Positions 56,455 through 64,000 of a stretch of DNA of 64,000 bases are shown in pieces. Origin of the DNA: Desulfobulbaceae bacterium. GTDB lineage: Bacteria > Desulfobacterota > Desulfobulbia > Desulfobulbales > Desulfocapsaceae. Numbering within the stretch: the stretch's first letter is position 1; the number at the start of each line of letters is the position of its first letter. The stretch covers positions 1-64,000 of the forward strand of contig WSXV01000003.1 in assembly GCA_009773475.1 (NCBI GenBank). The letters are read 5' to 3'. The position numbers were made by a program, and so were the translations under genes. The notes under the pieces were generated by a model. That model worked only from the letters and a program-made list of their open reading frames with translations, had not been told where the DNA came from and did no database searches.

Positions 56455-58230
56455 ATGGTGGAAGAAAAAGGGACCCGGCGTAAACTCTCGCGACTGTCGC
56501 AGCAATTAGCCGTTCTTGTGCTCCTCGCCGCTGTTGCAGTGCTGGTGGTTCGCGAACTCCGGATCAAGAGGGCCGATCAGGTCTACGTCACCACCAGCGG
56601 CCGCATCGATATGTGTCTCTTCTGCCATAAGGAGGAAAAGCTGGATGCCGCCCATGACCCTCGGGTGATTGGCTGCGCTTCCTGTCATCTTGGCGATGCC
56701 ATGGCCCTGGACAAGACCAAGGCCCATGCCGGCATGGTTCTCAACCCCGGTGATCTGAGGGTGGTGGAGAAGACCTGCGGGGTGGAAGGCTGCCATCCCA
56801 CCGATGTGCAGAAGGTCAAGAACTCGCTGATGGCCACCAATCGCGGAATTATCGGCACCCTACTTTTTTACTGGGGAGAATCGGCCAGTCAGAATACCGA
56901 CATGACCGTCGAACAACTCCTCTCCAGCCCGGAAAACACCCTCGCCCTTGATTATTATCGGAAGCTCTGCGCCACCTGTCATCTGTGGAAACAGAAGAAT
57001 GACCTGCCCGGGGCCCCGGAGTTTTTTAATGAGAAGGGCGGCGGCTGCTCTGCCTGTCATTTTGCCATGCCGGAAGGGACTGAGCGCAAAGGGGTGGCTG
57101 GCTTTGACGATGCGGTCAAGAGTCAGAAGAGCAAGGTGCATCCGCTGGTGATTAAAAAGGTGCAGGATGACAACTGTATCCGCTGCCATAACCGGTCCGG
57201 GCGTATCGGCATCTCCTATACCGGGGTCTTTGAGTCGGAGGGCTATGGCACCCCCTATGAGAAGGGGGGATTGACCGCCAAGCAGTTGCCGGGCGCCCGT
57301 TTTTATCTGGAGATTGCCGAGGATGTGCATCATAAAAAGGGGATGGCCTGCATTGATTGTCATACCCGTGACGAGATCATGGGTGATGGGGTGAGCTACG
57401 CCCATTATGAGGAACAGCTTGAGATCTCCTGCGAGATGTGCCACTCCGAGAATCCCGGCATGACCCGGAAGGGAAAACCGGTGAATAATATCGTCAGCAA
57501 AGACGGGCAGTGGCAGATGACCAGCAAGGTGAGCGGCAAGGAGCATCCCTTGCGAATCCCGAAAAAAGGGGTGTGCGACTTCAGCGGTCATAAACGGGTG
57601 ACCTGCGAGGCCTGTCATTCCACCTGGGTGCCCCAGTGTTATGGCTGTCATGTCAAACGTGATGCCGGCCAGACCCATCTGGACAAGCTGAGTCTGAAGG
57701 AAACGCCAGGAATGTGGGAGGAGGGGCGCTCCTATATTCGCTACGAGAAACCGATGCTGGCGGTATGGAAAGATGAGGTGGTGATTGTCACCCCCGGCTG
57801 CCAGGACATTGTCAGTCTGGTCGATGACAAGGGCAAGGTGGCGGGTGGCTTTAACCGTTTCACCATGGCCGCCATCAACCCCCATACCACCCAGGGCAAG
57901 GGCAGAACCTGTGCCGACTGCCATGCCTCCACCAAGGTGGTGGGTTTAGGAGAGGGGACGGTGACGATCAAGGAGGGCAAATGGACTTTTACCGCCCTTG
58001 ATCAGGGGATTGATACCCTGGATGGGAAAACCGTGGGCCTTGATACCTTTGTCACCATTGATGGCGAGCAGTTGCAACATGGCTCGCGTCCCGACCTGCG
58101 GCCCTTCAACGGCGAGGAACTGCGCAGGATCCTGCACGTTGGTCTTTGTGTTGAGTGTCACACGGAATACAGTGACCGAATTTATCAGGAGGGTGGAGCC
58201 GGCAGGCGGAAGTCTGAAGAGGTGAAATAG
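56455..58230 (+). CDS. Membrane-anchored dodecahaem cytochrome c
   Basis: This 591-aa protein has an N-terminal membrane anchor (about 15-38, LAVLVLLAAVAVLVV) and a periplasm-facing haem domain. I count eleven CxxCH haem sites (CLFCH, CASCH, CATCH, CSACH, CIRCH, CIDCH, CEMCH, CEACH, CYGCH, CADCH, CVECH) and one CGVEGCH, a CX4CH site, for twelve in all. Such proteins carry electrons between quinone pool, periplasm and outer acceptors. It is not a recognised NrfA, Hao or OmcA-type enzyme by eye. No other electron-transport gene is adjacent; a MITE lies just upstream. No strong Shine-Dalgarno is seen at the ATG. Confidence 0.85.
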   Translation: MVEEKGTRRKLSRLSQQLAVLVLLAAVAVLVVRELRIKRADQVYVTTSGRIDMCLFCHKEEKLDAAHDPRVIGCASCHLGDAMALDKTKAHAGMVLNPGDLRVVEKTCGVEGCHPTDVQKVKNSLMATNRGIIGTLLFYWGESASQNTDMTVEQLLSSPENTLALDYYRKLCATCHLWKQKNDLPGAPEFFNEKGGGCSACHFAMPEGTERKGVAGFDDAVKSQKSKVHPLVIKKVQDDNCIRCHNRSGRIGISYTGVFESEGYGTPYEKGGLTAKQLPGARFYLEIAEDVHHKKGMACIDCHTRDEIMGDGVSYAHYEEQLEISCEMCHSENPGMTRKGKPVNNIVSKDGQWQMTSKVSGKEHPLRIPKKGVCDFSGHKRVTCEACHSTWVPQCYGCHVKRDAGQTHLDKLSLKETPGMWEEGRSYIRYEKPMLAVWKDEVVIVTPGCQDIVSLVDDKGKVAGGFNRFTMAAINPHTTQGKGRTCADCHASTKVVGLGEGTVTIKEGKWTFTALDQGIDTLDGKTVGLDTFVTIDGEQLQHGSRPDLRPFNGEELRRILHVGLCVECHTEYSDRIYQEGGAGRRKSEEVK

Positions 58231-58249
58231 GAAGCAGGAGCCTTGTCTT

Positions 58250-58750
58250 TTATAGCTTCTCCTTTACCAACAATGAGCTGGTTACCGGCCCATGCCAGAG
58301 GGGAACCAGCCAGTAGTTTTCGGGGTTCTGCTGGATGGTGGCGCGGAGGGGGGCGCTGAGCCAGTGGCTGTCTTCTGCCAGGTTGTAAAAAACGGAGTCG
58401 ATGCCGATAAAACCATCAAGCATATGGGTCAGAATATGGAGCAGCTTGCTGGGGTATCCGTGCGGGATGGTCAGCAGATCTTCAATGCCAGTCAGGCCTG
58501 TTTCCTGCAATTCCACCATCAGGGACTTGCAGAAAGCACGATTGGCAGTAATCCCGGCCTCAATGCCACTCCAGAAGTCCGGGCTCATACCCGACTGTAT
58601 CTCTTCATCGTTTATTCCGGTCGACTGGTAGGCTATAAGCCGGGTGGCGTTCATGAAATGGAGGGTCTGTTGCCGTGCCTGTTCAGGGGTACTGCCGGTT
58701 GCCAGGAAAAGGTGGCGGTTTCTGTTGTCGCCGGGAAAAAGAGTCGTCAT
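58250..58750 (-). CDS. Hypothetical protein
   Basis: This 166-aa protein has mixed helical content (QARQQTLHFMNATRL and GYPSKLLHILTHMLDGFIGID). I see no signal peptide, membrane helix or known motif. It is convergent with the cytochrome gene, 19 nt away. A plus-strand frame overlaps most of it, but the minus-strand reading has the more protein-like composition. The start ATG has no clear Shine-Dalgarno. Function unknown. Confidence 0.55.
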   Translation of the reverse strand: MTTLFPGDNRNRHLFLATGSTPEQARQQTLHFMNATRLIAYQSTGINDEEIQSGMSPDFWSGIEAGITANRAFCKSLMVELQETGLTGIEDLLTIPHGYPSKLLHILTHMLDGFIGIDSVFYNLAEDSHWLSAPLRATIQQNPENYWLVPLWHGPVTSSLLVKEKL

Positions 58751-58882
58751 GATGGTAGAAGTTCATCGTAAGGGTTTCTTTTGCTGGAGTGCGCATAACC
58801 CGCCAATCGGGTCTGTATCGGTGCCACATAGTGCGTTGTCAAGGCACTGTTCCAGGTTCAGCTGCACCTCGTTCACCTTTGT

Positions 58883-59863
58883 TTAGTCCGTTGAGTCTCC
58901 GTTGACCAGGGGCGTGTCCTCCGTCGTCTTGGGAAGAATCTGCTGTAAAACCAGAATGATAGCGGTTAGCTCCTTGCTTAGAGCTGTCACATGGGGCTGA
59001 ACCTGTTCACCGTGGACTGCCGATTTTGCCGTTTGCTCCAGAGCTGAAGCGAGTGCCTGGATTTTTTCTGCCCCCATCAGGGTAGCCACCCCCTTAAGGT
59101 TATGGGCGGTATTTCGTACCGCTGCAAAGTCGTTGGCTGCAACGTGTGAAGAGATCAGGGCCGGATCATCGCCGTGACTGGCAATGAACCTGCTCAACAA
59201 GCGGGCATAGCGAGGGACATTGCCTTTCAGGGATTGAAGGATGACCGAGGTGTCCAGGCCATCCACTGCCCGAAGGGCGGTCAGCAGTTCTTGTTCGTCG
59301 CTCCGTTCACTGTTTGTAACCGGGTGATAGAGGGCGTTGCTGTGCAGGGGGACTTCATCTTGGCGTACCGGCAGCCACTGCACCAAACTTTGGTAGAGCT
59401 GTTCCGGTTCAACGGGTTTGGAAACATGGGCATTCATCCCCGCCTGAAGGCAACTGTTGTGGTCTTCGCTAAACGCATTGGCGGTCAGCGCCAAGATTGG
59501 CAGGGTCCTGCAACCGGGTAGGCGGCGGATCGCTTCCGTTGCCTCAAGGCCATTCATCACCGGCATCTGAACATCCATGAGAATGAGATCAAAAGAGCTG
59601 GTACGAACCATGTCCACCGCTCTCCGGCCATTCTCGGCAACGCTCGTTCGCATGCTCACCGATTCAAGAAGCTGACAGGTTACCTCCTGACTGATGGCAT
59701 TATCTTCCACCACCAGGATATGGGCTCCTTTTCGTTGCTGGAGGTCATTGATAAGGGCAAGGGGTACTATCTCGTATATGTACATAGGCGCGGGGGTGCA
59801 GTCAAGCAGCAGGCGGTATTGGAATTCGCTCGCAGTGACGGCGGGCGTGGTTGCTGTGGTCAT
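58883..59863 (-). CDS. Receiver plus Hpt protein (headless phosphorelay module)
   Basis: From the ATG at 59863 this is 326 aa. A CheY-like receiver ([13 protein letters not shown], phospho-Asp D97 in [13 protein letters not shown], and K in AHVSKP) is followed by an Hpt domain near the C-terminus ([15 protein letters not shown], phospho-His). This is the tail of a hybrid sensor kinase (receiver-Hpt) without the kinase part; the 50 residues before the receiver look like a linker. A TTG at 59932 would lengthen the N-terminus. It is divergent from the MFS gene. It may be a relay protein or the remnant of a truncated hybrid kinase. Confidence 0.75.
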   Translation of the reverse strand: MTTATTPAVTASEFQYRLLLDCTPAPMYIYEIVPLALINDLQQRKGAHILVVEDNAISQEVTCQLLESVSMRTSVAENGRRAVDMVRTSSFDLILMDVQMPVMNGLEATEAIRRLPGCRTLPILALTANAFSEDHNSCLQAGMNAHVSKPVEPEQLYQSLVQWLPVRQDEVPLHSNALYHPVTNSERSDEQELLTALRAVDGLDTSVILQSLKGNVPRYARLLSRFIASHGDDPALISSHVAANDFAAVRNTAHNLKGVATLMGAEKIQALASALEQTAKSAVHGEQVQPHVTALSKELTAIILVLQQILPKTTEDTPLVNGDSTD

Positions 59864-60194
59864 GGTGAGCCCTGGTGGGCAGAAAAGCAAACGCTGGCAA
59901 TCAGGCCCCTCTGATCTAACAATGAATAGCACAGGTCAACCAATGGGGCGTGGAAGAGGCTCCTGTCAAGGGTCTTCAATATGCAGTTGCAGAAGTGTAA
60001 AATATTTTCGCCAAAGTTGAAATAGATATAGCAAAACAGCGTAATTTTTGCCAAAAATGACATGGAAGGCAGATCCCTCCTTATCAAATATGAGATGTCG
60101 CCGCCATGGAAGGCTGATATGATAGCCTATCCTTGCCCAGAAGTTTTTTTCTTCGTATTTTAGTTTTTTGCGTCCATTTCACCTTGTCGTGTTG
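59864..60194. other. Divergent intergenic region
   Basis: These about 330 nt lie between the divergent receiver-Hpt and MFS genes. The stretch is AT-rich with runs of T, and no clear promoter pair, operator or RNA gene was recognised. Confidence 0.35.
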
Positions 60195-61610
60195 ATGTCC
60201 ATGTCGCAACCTGAGCACTACAAACCCTGGCGCTTTTTTTTCATGGTGGCTGTCGGGGTCTTTCTTTCCACGATGGACAGCAGTATGGTCAACGTCGCGC
60301 TGCCCGGCATGATGCGCCATTTTGACACCACCTTGGCGCAGACGGAATGGGTGGCCTTGATCTATCTTTTGACGATCACCACAACCCTTTTGGTGTGGGG
60401 GAGACTTTCCGATCGTTTTGGGAAGGGAAGGATGTATCTGCTGGGGATGCTGGTTTTCACGGTGGGATCTGTAGCCTGCTATTTGACCGCGACTCTTTCC
60501 GCCCTGGTTTTCTGGCGTTTTGTCCAGGCTTGCGGGGCCGCAATGATGATGTCCTCGGGCCCTGCCATTATCAAGACCGTATTCCCGGTGCATCAGCTGG
60601 GCAGGGCCTTGGGGTTGATTGGGGTCGCCACTTCCATCGGCCTGATGAGCGGGCCGGTGATCAGCGGCTTTTTGATCAAGTTTTTTTCCTGGCGGGCCAT
60701 CTTTCTGGTGACCGTCCCGGTGAGCCTGACCTGCTTTGGTCTGGGCTGGTTTTTGCTGGTGCCGGATCTTCCCGCAACGGCCTCGAGATGTCCCCAGAGG
60801 TCTTGTTTTGACTGGGCCGGGCTGTTAATCTGGACGGTTCTGATCACCATGGCAGTGCTCACGGCAAGCCATCATGCCGCTCTTTCCGGGTGGATGCTGG
60901 CGGGATTCGGGAGCAGCTTCTGTGCTCTGTTGCTGCTGTTTAAATGGGTCGAGCACAGGGCGGTGGAGCCCTTGCTGCCCCTGGTCATGTTCCGGGATCG
61001 TCAGCACGCCATTGCCATGGCCAGTGCAGCCCTCTCCTTTCTGGTCCTCTTTGTAGTCCTGATTCTCACCCCTTTCTACCTCGATTATGTGATGCGATTT
61101 CCCGTGGACCGCATCGGCCTGATGATGACGGCCGTGCCCCTGGCGGTGTGTGTGGTTTCTCCCCTGTCCGGTCGACTCTATGACCGCATGGGTGCCAGGA
61201 TATTGACCACTTCCGGGCTTGCCATCTGTTGTTTTTCCCTGCTTGCCCTGAGCTTTCTCGACCAGCATGCAACGGTTTTCGATGTTGCCTGGCGTTTGAC
61301 CCTGCTCGGTGCTGGTCAGGCCCTGTTCCTCTCCCCGAATTCGGCCTCGGTACTGGTAAGTGTTGATCCTCACCGGATTGGTGTCACCTCAGGGATGCTG
61401 GCCACGGCACGGAATATGGGGATGCTGGCGGGAGTTGCCCTGGCCGGACTGGTTTTTGGAAAGATGTTTTTCTGGCTGAGTGGCGGGTTGGACGTGAAGG
61501 AATTCAGCCTGGAGCATACCGCCGCCTTTATCCAGTCTTTGCGGAGGAGTTTTGGCTTGGCCGCATTCCTGGCGATGATCGGAGCACTGCTGTCGAGTAG
61601 AAGGGCTTGA
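60195..61610 (+). CDS. MFS exporter, DHA2 (14-TM) type
   Basis: This 471-aa inner-membrane protein has about 14 hydrophobic segments. Motif A-like GRLSDRFGKGRMYLLG follows helix 2, and FLSTMDSSMVNVALPGM in helix 1 is the DHA2 signature (D-x-x-x-V-N-V-A). Proton-driven drug or metabolite export is likely. The start is ATG 60195 (or 60201); a longer TTG start at 60168 is less likely. No regulator of the TetR or MarR type is adjacent. Confidence 0.9.
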   Translation: MSMSQPEHYKPWRFFFMVAVGVFLSTMDSSMVNVALPGMMRHFDTTLAQTEWVALIYLLTITTTLLVWGRLSDRFGKGRMYLLGMLVFTVGSVACYLTATLSALVFWRFVQACGAAMMMSSGPAIIKTVFPVHQLGRALGLIGVATSIGLMSGPVISGFLIKFFSWRAIFLVTVPVSLTCFGLGWFLLVPDLPATASRCPQRSCFDWAGLLIWTVLITMAVLTASHHAALSGWMLAGFGSSFCALLLLFKWVEHRAVEPLLPLVMFRDRQHAIAMASAALSFLVLFVVLILTPFYLDYVMRFPVDRIGLMMTAVPLAVCVVSPLSGRLYDRMGARILTTSGLAICCFSLLALSFLDQHATVFDVAWRLTLLGAGQALFLSPNSASVLVSVDPHRIGVTSGMLATARNMGMLAGVALAGLVFGKMFFWLSGGLDVKEFSLEHTAAFIQSLRRSFGLAAFLAMIGALLSSRRA

Positions 61611-61661
61611 GGGTGCCTGAAAGAGTGGAGACAGCAGCAGCTTTGTTGCAGAAGAGCGGCT

Positions 61662-63464
61662 TTATTGCTCGACGGTAAGCGGCAGGGTCACGGTGGCAAT
61701 GGTGCCGCTGATGGGGCCTGGTTGAAGGAAAAACGTCCCCTGGTGTTCGGCGACGATCTTTTTGACCAGGGTCAGGCCCATGCCGGTGCCATAGACCTTG
61801 GTGGTGAAGAATGGGTCTGTCGCCCTTGCGATATTGGCGTTGACGATGCCGGTGCCGCTGTCGGCAATAAGAATCGAGATATTTGTCGAATCCTGACTGA
61901 CATCAATATGGAGAAGGCCGCCATTGGGCATGGCCTCTATGGCATTGCGGATCAGATGGAGGAACATTTGCCCGATCCTGCGGCCGTCGATGAAAAGAGA
62001 AGGGCCCGGGTCGGTGAAATTGAGCTGATAGCGGACGCCCTGGTTTTTCATGGTGCCGTAGAGGAGCATTACGCTCTTGCGAATCAGCGGATAGAGGGGC
62101 TGAAAGGATTTCTGGGGCTCGTTCTCCTGGACAAAGTTGAAAAGATCTTCGAGGGTGGATTCAATCTTGGAGGCATCGTGCGCCATCATATCAAGAAATT
62201 TGAGAACGACCGGGTCCTGAACTTTTTTGGTGAGCAAGCGGGCGGTGCCTCCGATGGAGGTGATGGGATTGCGGATGGCATGCACCAGCTGGGCCGCCAT
62301 GTGGCCCATGGCTGCGTAACGCTCGGCCTCAACCAGCCGGTCCTTGTTGCTTTCCAGCTCCTGGCTGACGGCTTCCAGTTCCTGCATCTTGTGGAGCATA
62401 TTGGTGTAGAGGGAGCTATGCTCAATGGCGAGACTCGCCTGGCTGGCAAAGAGCTCCAGGTTGCTGATATCTTCTGCCGTGATCGGGTTATGGGTGACAA
62501 AGTTGTCGGCGATGAGAACCCCAAGGGATTGGCTGGGCGAAAAGAGCGGGACCACGATAAAGGTAGCTTCCTGTAGGAGTTCGATGAGCTGGGGACTGAC
62601 TGGACAGCCGTCGGCATGGCCGTGTTCGATCAGGATACTTTTTCGCTGAATGCAGGCGCTGATGAGAGTATGCTCCTCAGAAGCAGCCGGGACCGATAGT
62701 CCTCTGATAATGCGGTTGACCTCCTGGTTTGAATCCGTCAGAGATTCTTTAAAATTTTGAATGATATCGGTGAGGTGTAAGTCTTTGATTTTGATCTCTT
62801 CCCAGACCCGACCGGCCTCTTCCCGGGAAGAGGGGCCGATGGCCAGTCGCCCCTGCAGAGTCTGATGATTTTCATCAAAGAGGGCGAGAAAGGCCCGATT
62901 GAATTGCAGCCCCTCGCCGGCGGTGATCCCCACCAGAATAGCCTGAAGCACATCATCGAGTTCGACGGTGCTCAGGTAGGCGGTGTTCATCTTCAAGTTC
63001 AGCTGGTGGAGAAACTGGGTGCGGTAATTGGTGATCTCAAGCTTCTGCTGGTAGAGCCGGTTCTCGATGACGAGTCGTCGCTTTTCCAGGGCAGAGGTAA
63101 TGGCATGGCTTAAGTCCACCAGACTCATGGGCTTGGTCAGGTAGTCATCGGCCCCCAGGCGCAGGCAGTACAAGGCGGTGCGCAGGTCGGTGGTGCCGGT
63201 GATCATGATGATGGACAGATCGGGGTATTGGCTGGCCAGTTCTGGCAGGATCTCCGAGCCTTTGCGGTCGGGGAGCTCTATGTCCAGCAGGGCCAGAGCA
63301 ACAGCTCTGGTTTGCAGCAGGTCCAGAAATGCTCCGGTGGTCCCGGCATGGAGGACGGTAAAGCCCTGTCTACTCAGGAAGTCCCGGAACAGATGAAAGA
63401 TTTCCTGAGAATCGTCAACAACAACGATCACTTCATCAGGATGTATAAGCGGGGATATTGGCAT
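61662..63464 (-). CDS. Receiver-GAF-histidine kinase
   Basis: This 600-aa soluble protein has an N-terminal CheY-like receiver (about 10-125, phospho-Asp D61 in LALLDIELPD, Lys in DDYLTKPMS), a GAF domain (about 170-345), a HisKA domain with H395 (AAQLVHAIRNPITS), and an HATPase_c domain (NAIEAMP N-box, DSGTGIVNAN G1-box, GTGMGLTLVKK G2-box). The input receiver lets it be driven by another kinase. No membrane segment is visible, so it is cytoplasmic. A HEAT-repeat gene starts divergently 230 nt away. Confidence 0.9.
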   Translation of the reverse strand: MPISPLIHPDEVIVVVDDSQEIFHLFRDFLSRQGFTVLHAGTTGAFLDLLQTRAVALALLDIELPDRKGSEILPELASQYPDLSIIMITGTTDLRTALYCLRLGADDYLTKPMSLVDLSHAITSALEKRRLVIENRLYQQKLEITNYRTQFLHQLNLKMNTAYLSTVELDDVLQAILVGITAGEGLQFNRAFLALFDENHQTLQGRLAIGPSSREEAGRVWEEIKIKDLHLTDIIQNFKESLTDSNQEVNRIIRGLSVPAASEEHTLISACIQRKSILIEHGHADGCPVSPQLIELLQEATFIVVPLFSPSQSLGVLIADNFVTHNPITAEDISNLELFASQASLAIEHSSLYTNMLHKMQELEAVSQELESNKDRLVEAERYAAMGHMAAQLVHAIRNPITSIGGTARLLTKKVQDPVVLKFLDMMAHDASKIESTLEDLFNFVQENEPQKSFQPLYPLIRKSVMLLYGTMKNQGVRYQLNFTDPGPSLFIDGRRIGQMFLHLIRNAIEAMPNGGLLHIDVSQDSTNISILIADSGTGIVNANIARATDPFFTTKVYGTGMGLTLVKKIVAEHQGTFFLQPGPISGTIATVTLPLTVEQ

Positions 63465-63691
63465 GTGGCTCTTTATTCAGGGCTGAAGATTGATTGCCTT
63501 GGGAAGGAGGCCTTTCGCTATTTTTTCAATGCATTTGATTCTTATTTTTTCAGATTCTACTGCCTTGGTTGAAAAATAAAAGGAAAAATCGTATAACACC
63601 CCGATGACGTGCGGCGGAACCTGTCTTTGTTATCTTCCTTATGGAAATCTTGATCCCCTGATGCCGAAACTGAACAGAAAATGAGGAAGGA

Positions 63692-64000
63692 ATGACCGAA
63701 GTCAGTGACACGGAGTTAAAGAAGGTGATTGGTGATTTTCTCGATATGGGACTGGTTGAGAATATCGTGGCCATGTTCCAGCGGGAGCCGCGTTATTTCC
63801 CCTGGATTGCTGAGATCCTCAACGATTCCCGTTTTCAGGTGCGGCTTGGGGTCTCGGTGCTCATGGAGAACTTATCCCTTGCCCAGCCGGACCAGACCGA
63901 TCTGGCCACGCCCTCACTGCTGGCCCTGCTGCGGGCGGAACCGTCCCTGCCCACGTATGTGCGGGGCGAGGCGGTCTCTGTCCTGGCCATCATCGGCAGC
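63692..64000 (+). CDS. HEAT-repeat-like protein, partial
   Basis: An ATG at 63692 with GAGGAAGGA just upstream opens a frame that runs off the window (103 codons seen). The visible part is helical with HEAT/PBS-lyase-like pairs (YFPWIAEILNDSRFQVRLGV and TYVRGEAVSVLAIIGS). It is divergent to the receiver-GAF kinase. Function cannot be assigned from the fragment. Confidence 0.75.
   Translation, partial: MTEVSDTELKKVIGDFLDMGLVENIVAMFQREPRYFPWIAEILNDSRFQVRLGVSVLMENLSLAQPDQTDLATPSLLALLRAEPSLPTYVRGEAVSVLAIIGS

Noticed and set aside
58292..58771. A 159-codon plus-strand frame over the hypothetical gene at 58250-58750
   Set aside because: Glycine/valine-rich antisense composition and no motif or Shine-Dalgarno. 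The minus-strand reading is more protein-like, though neither is strongly supported.
61665..62576. A 303-codon plus-strand frame over the receiver-GAF kinase
   Set aside because: It is antisense to the H-box, N-box and G-boxes of a clear kinase.

Overview
The window looks like chromosomal DNA of a Gram-negative, strictly respiratory or sulfur-metabolising deltaproteobacterium. My best guess is Desulfobacterota, close to Desulfobulbaceae. This is inferred from gene content: a split F1/stalk ATP synthase operon with paired b-type subunits, a spirochaete/planctomycete/delta-type EF-G, a fused AccA-AccD carboxyltransferase, a PEP-CTERM-like surface protein, a large membrane-anchored multihaem cytochrome c and many HD/HDOD/two-component proteins. 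No rRNA, integrase, transposase or CRISPR array is visible. Two tRNA genes are present, Lys(CTT) and Phe(GAA).

Region by region. 0.2-1.6 kb: a GlmU-like uridylyltransferase lacking its acetyltransferase end, and a small DUF2892 membrane protein. 2.0-10.8 kb: an acetate module (acs, a cNMP/CBS/DUF294 protein, a DEDDh exonuclease, a DUF485 protein and actP) interrupted by an enterobacterial-type ilvC. 11.2-14.5 kb: a cysteine hydrolase and alaS. 14.6-20.7 kb: the ATP synthase operon b'-b-delta-alpha-gamma-beta-epsilon, with a promoter and a strong bidirectional terminator. 20.8-22.3 kb: a GltA/NfnL-type flavoprotein. 22.4-25.4 kb (minus): an LTA-synthase-like membrane phosphotransferase and a secreted TIM-barrel protein. 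26-30.4 kb (minus): tRNA-Lys, a small Cys protein, fused accAD and accC. 30.7-40.8 kb (plus): corC, lnt, prfB (with its programmed frameshift), a GlcF-like Fe-S protein, dgt, valS and nadC. 41-42 kb: a zinc-ribbon acidic protein and tRNA-Phe.

42.3-48 kb is the most unusual stretch. A LapG-like periplasmic protease gene overlaps a Cache/PAS/degenerate HD-GYP receptor gene. A TPR plus beta-barrel outer-membrane protein, a Pro/Met-rich secreted polypeptide and a PEP-CTERM-like protein follow. Together they could form a cyclic-di-GMP-responsive surface-protein export, release or retention module. 48.3-56.1 kb: spd-type fusA, an orphan P-loop ATPase, a eukaryote-type (His6-like) hisA, small proteins, an HDOD protein, an MBL-fold hydrolase and nadE. 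56.1-56.3 kb: a 148-bp MITE-like element with perfect 15-bp terminal inverted repeats. 56.4-64 kb: a 12-haem membrane-anchored cytochrome, a hypothetical protein, a receiver-Hpt protein, an MFS exporter, a receiver-GAF-histidine kinase and the start of a HEAT-repeat protein.

Assignments rest on motif recognition by eye. No database search was possible, and start codons were chosen from Shine-Dalgarno spacing where visible.
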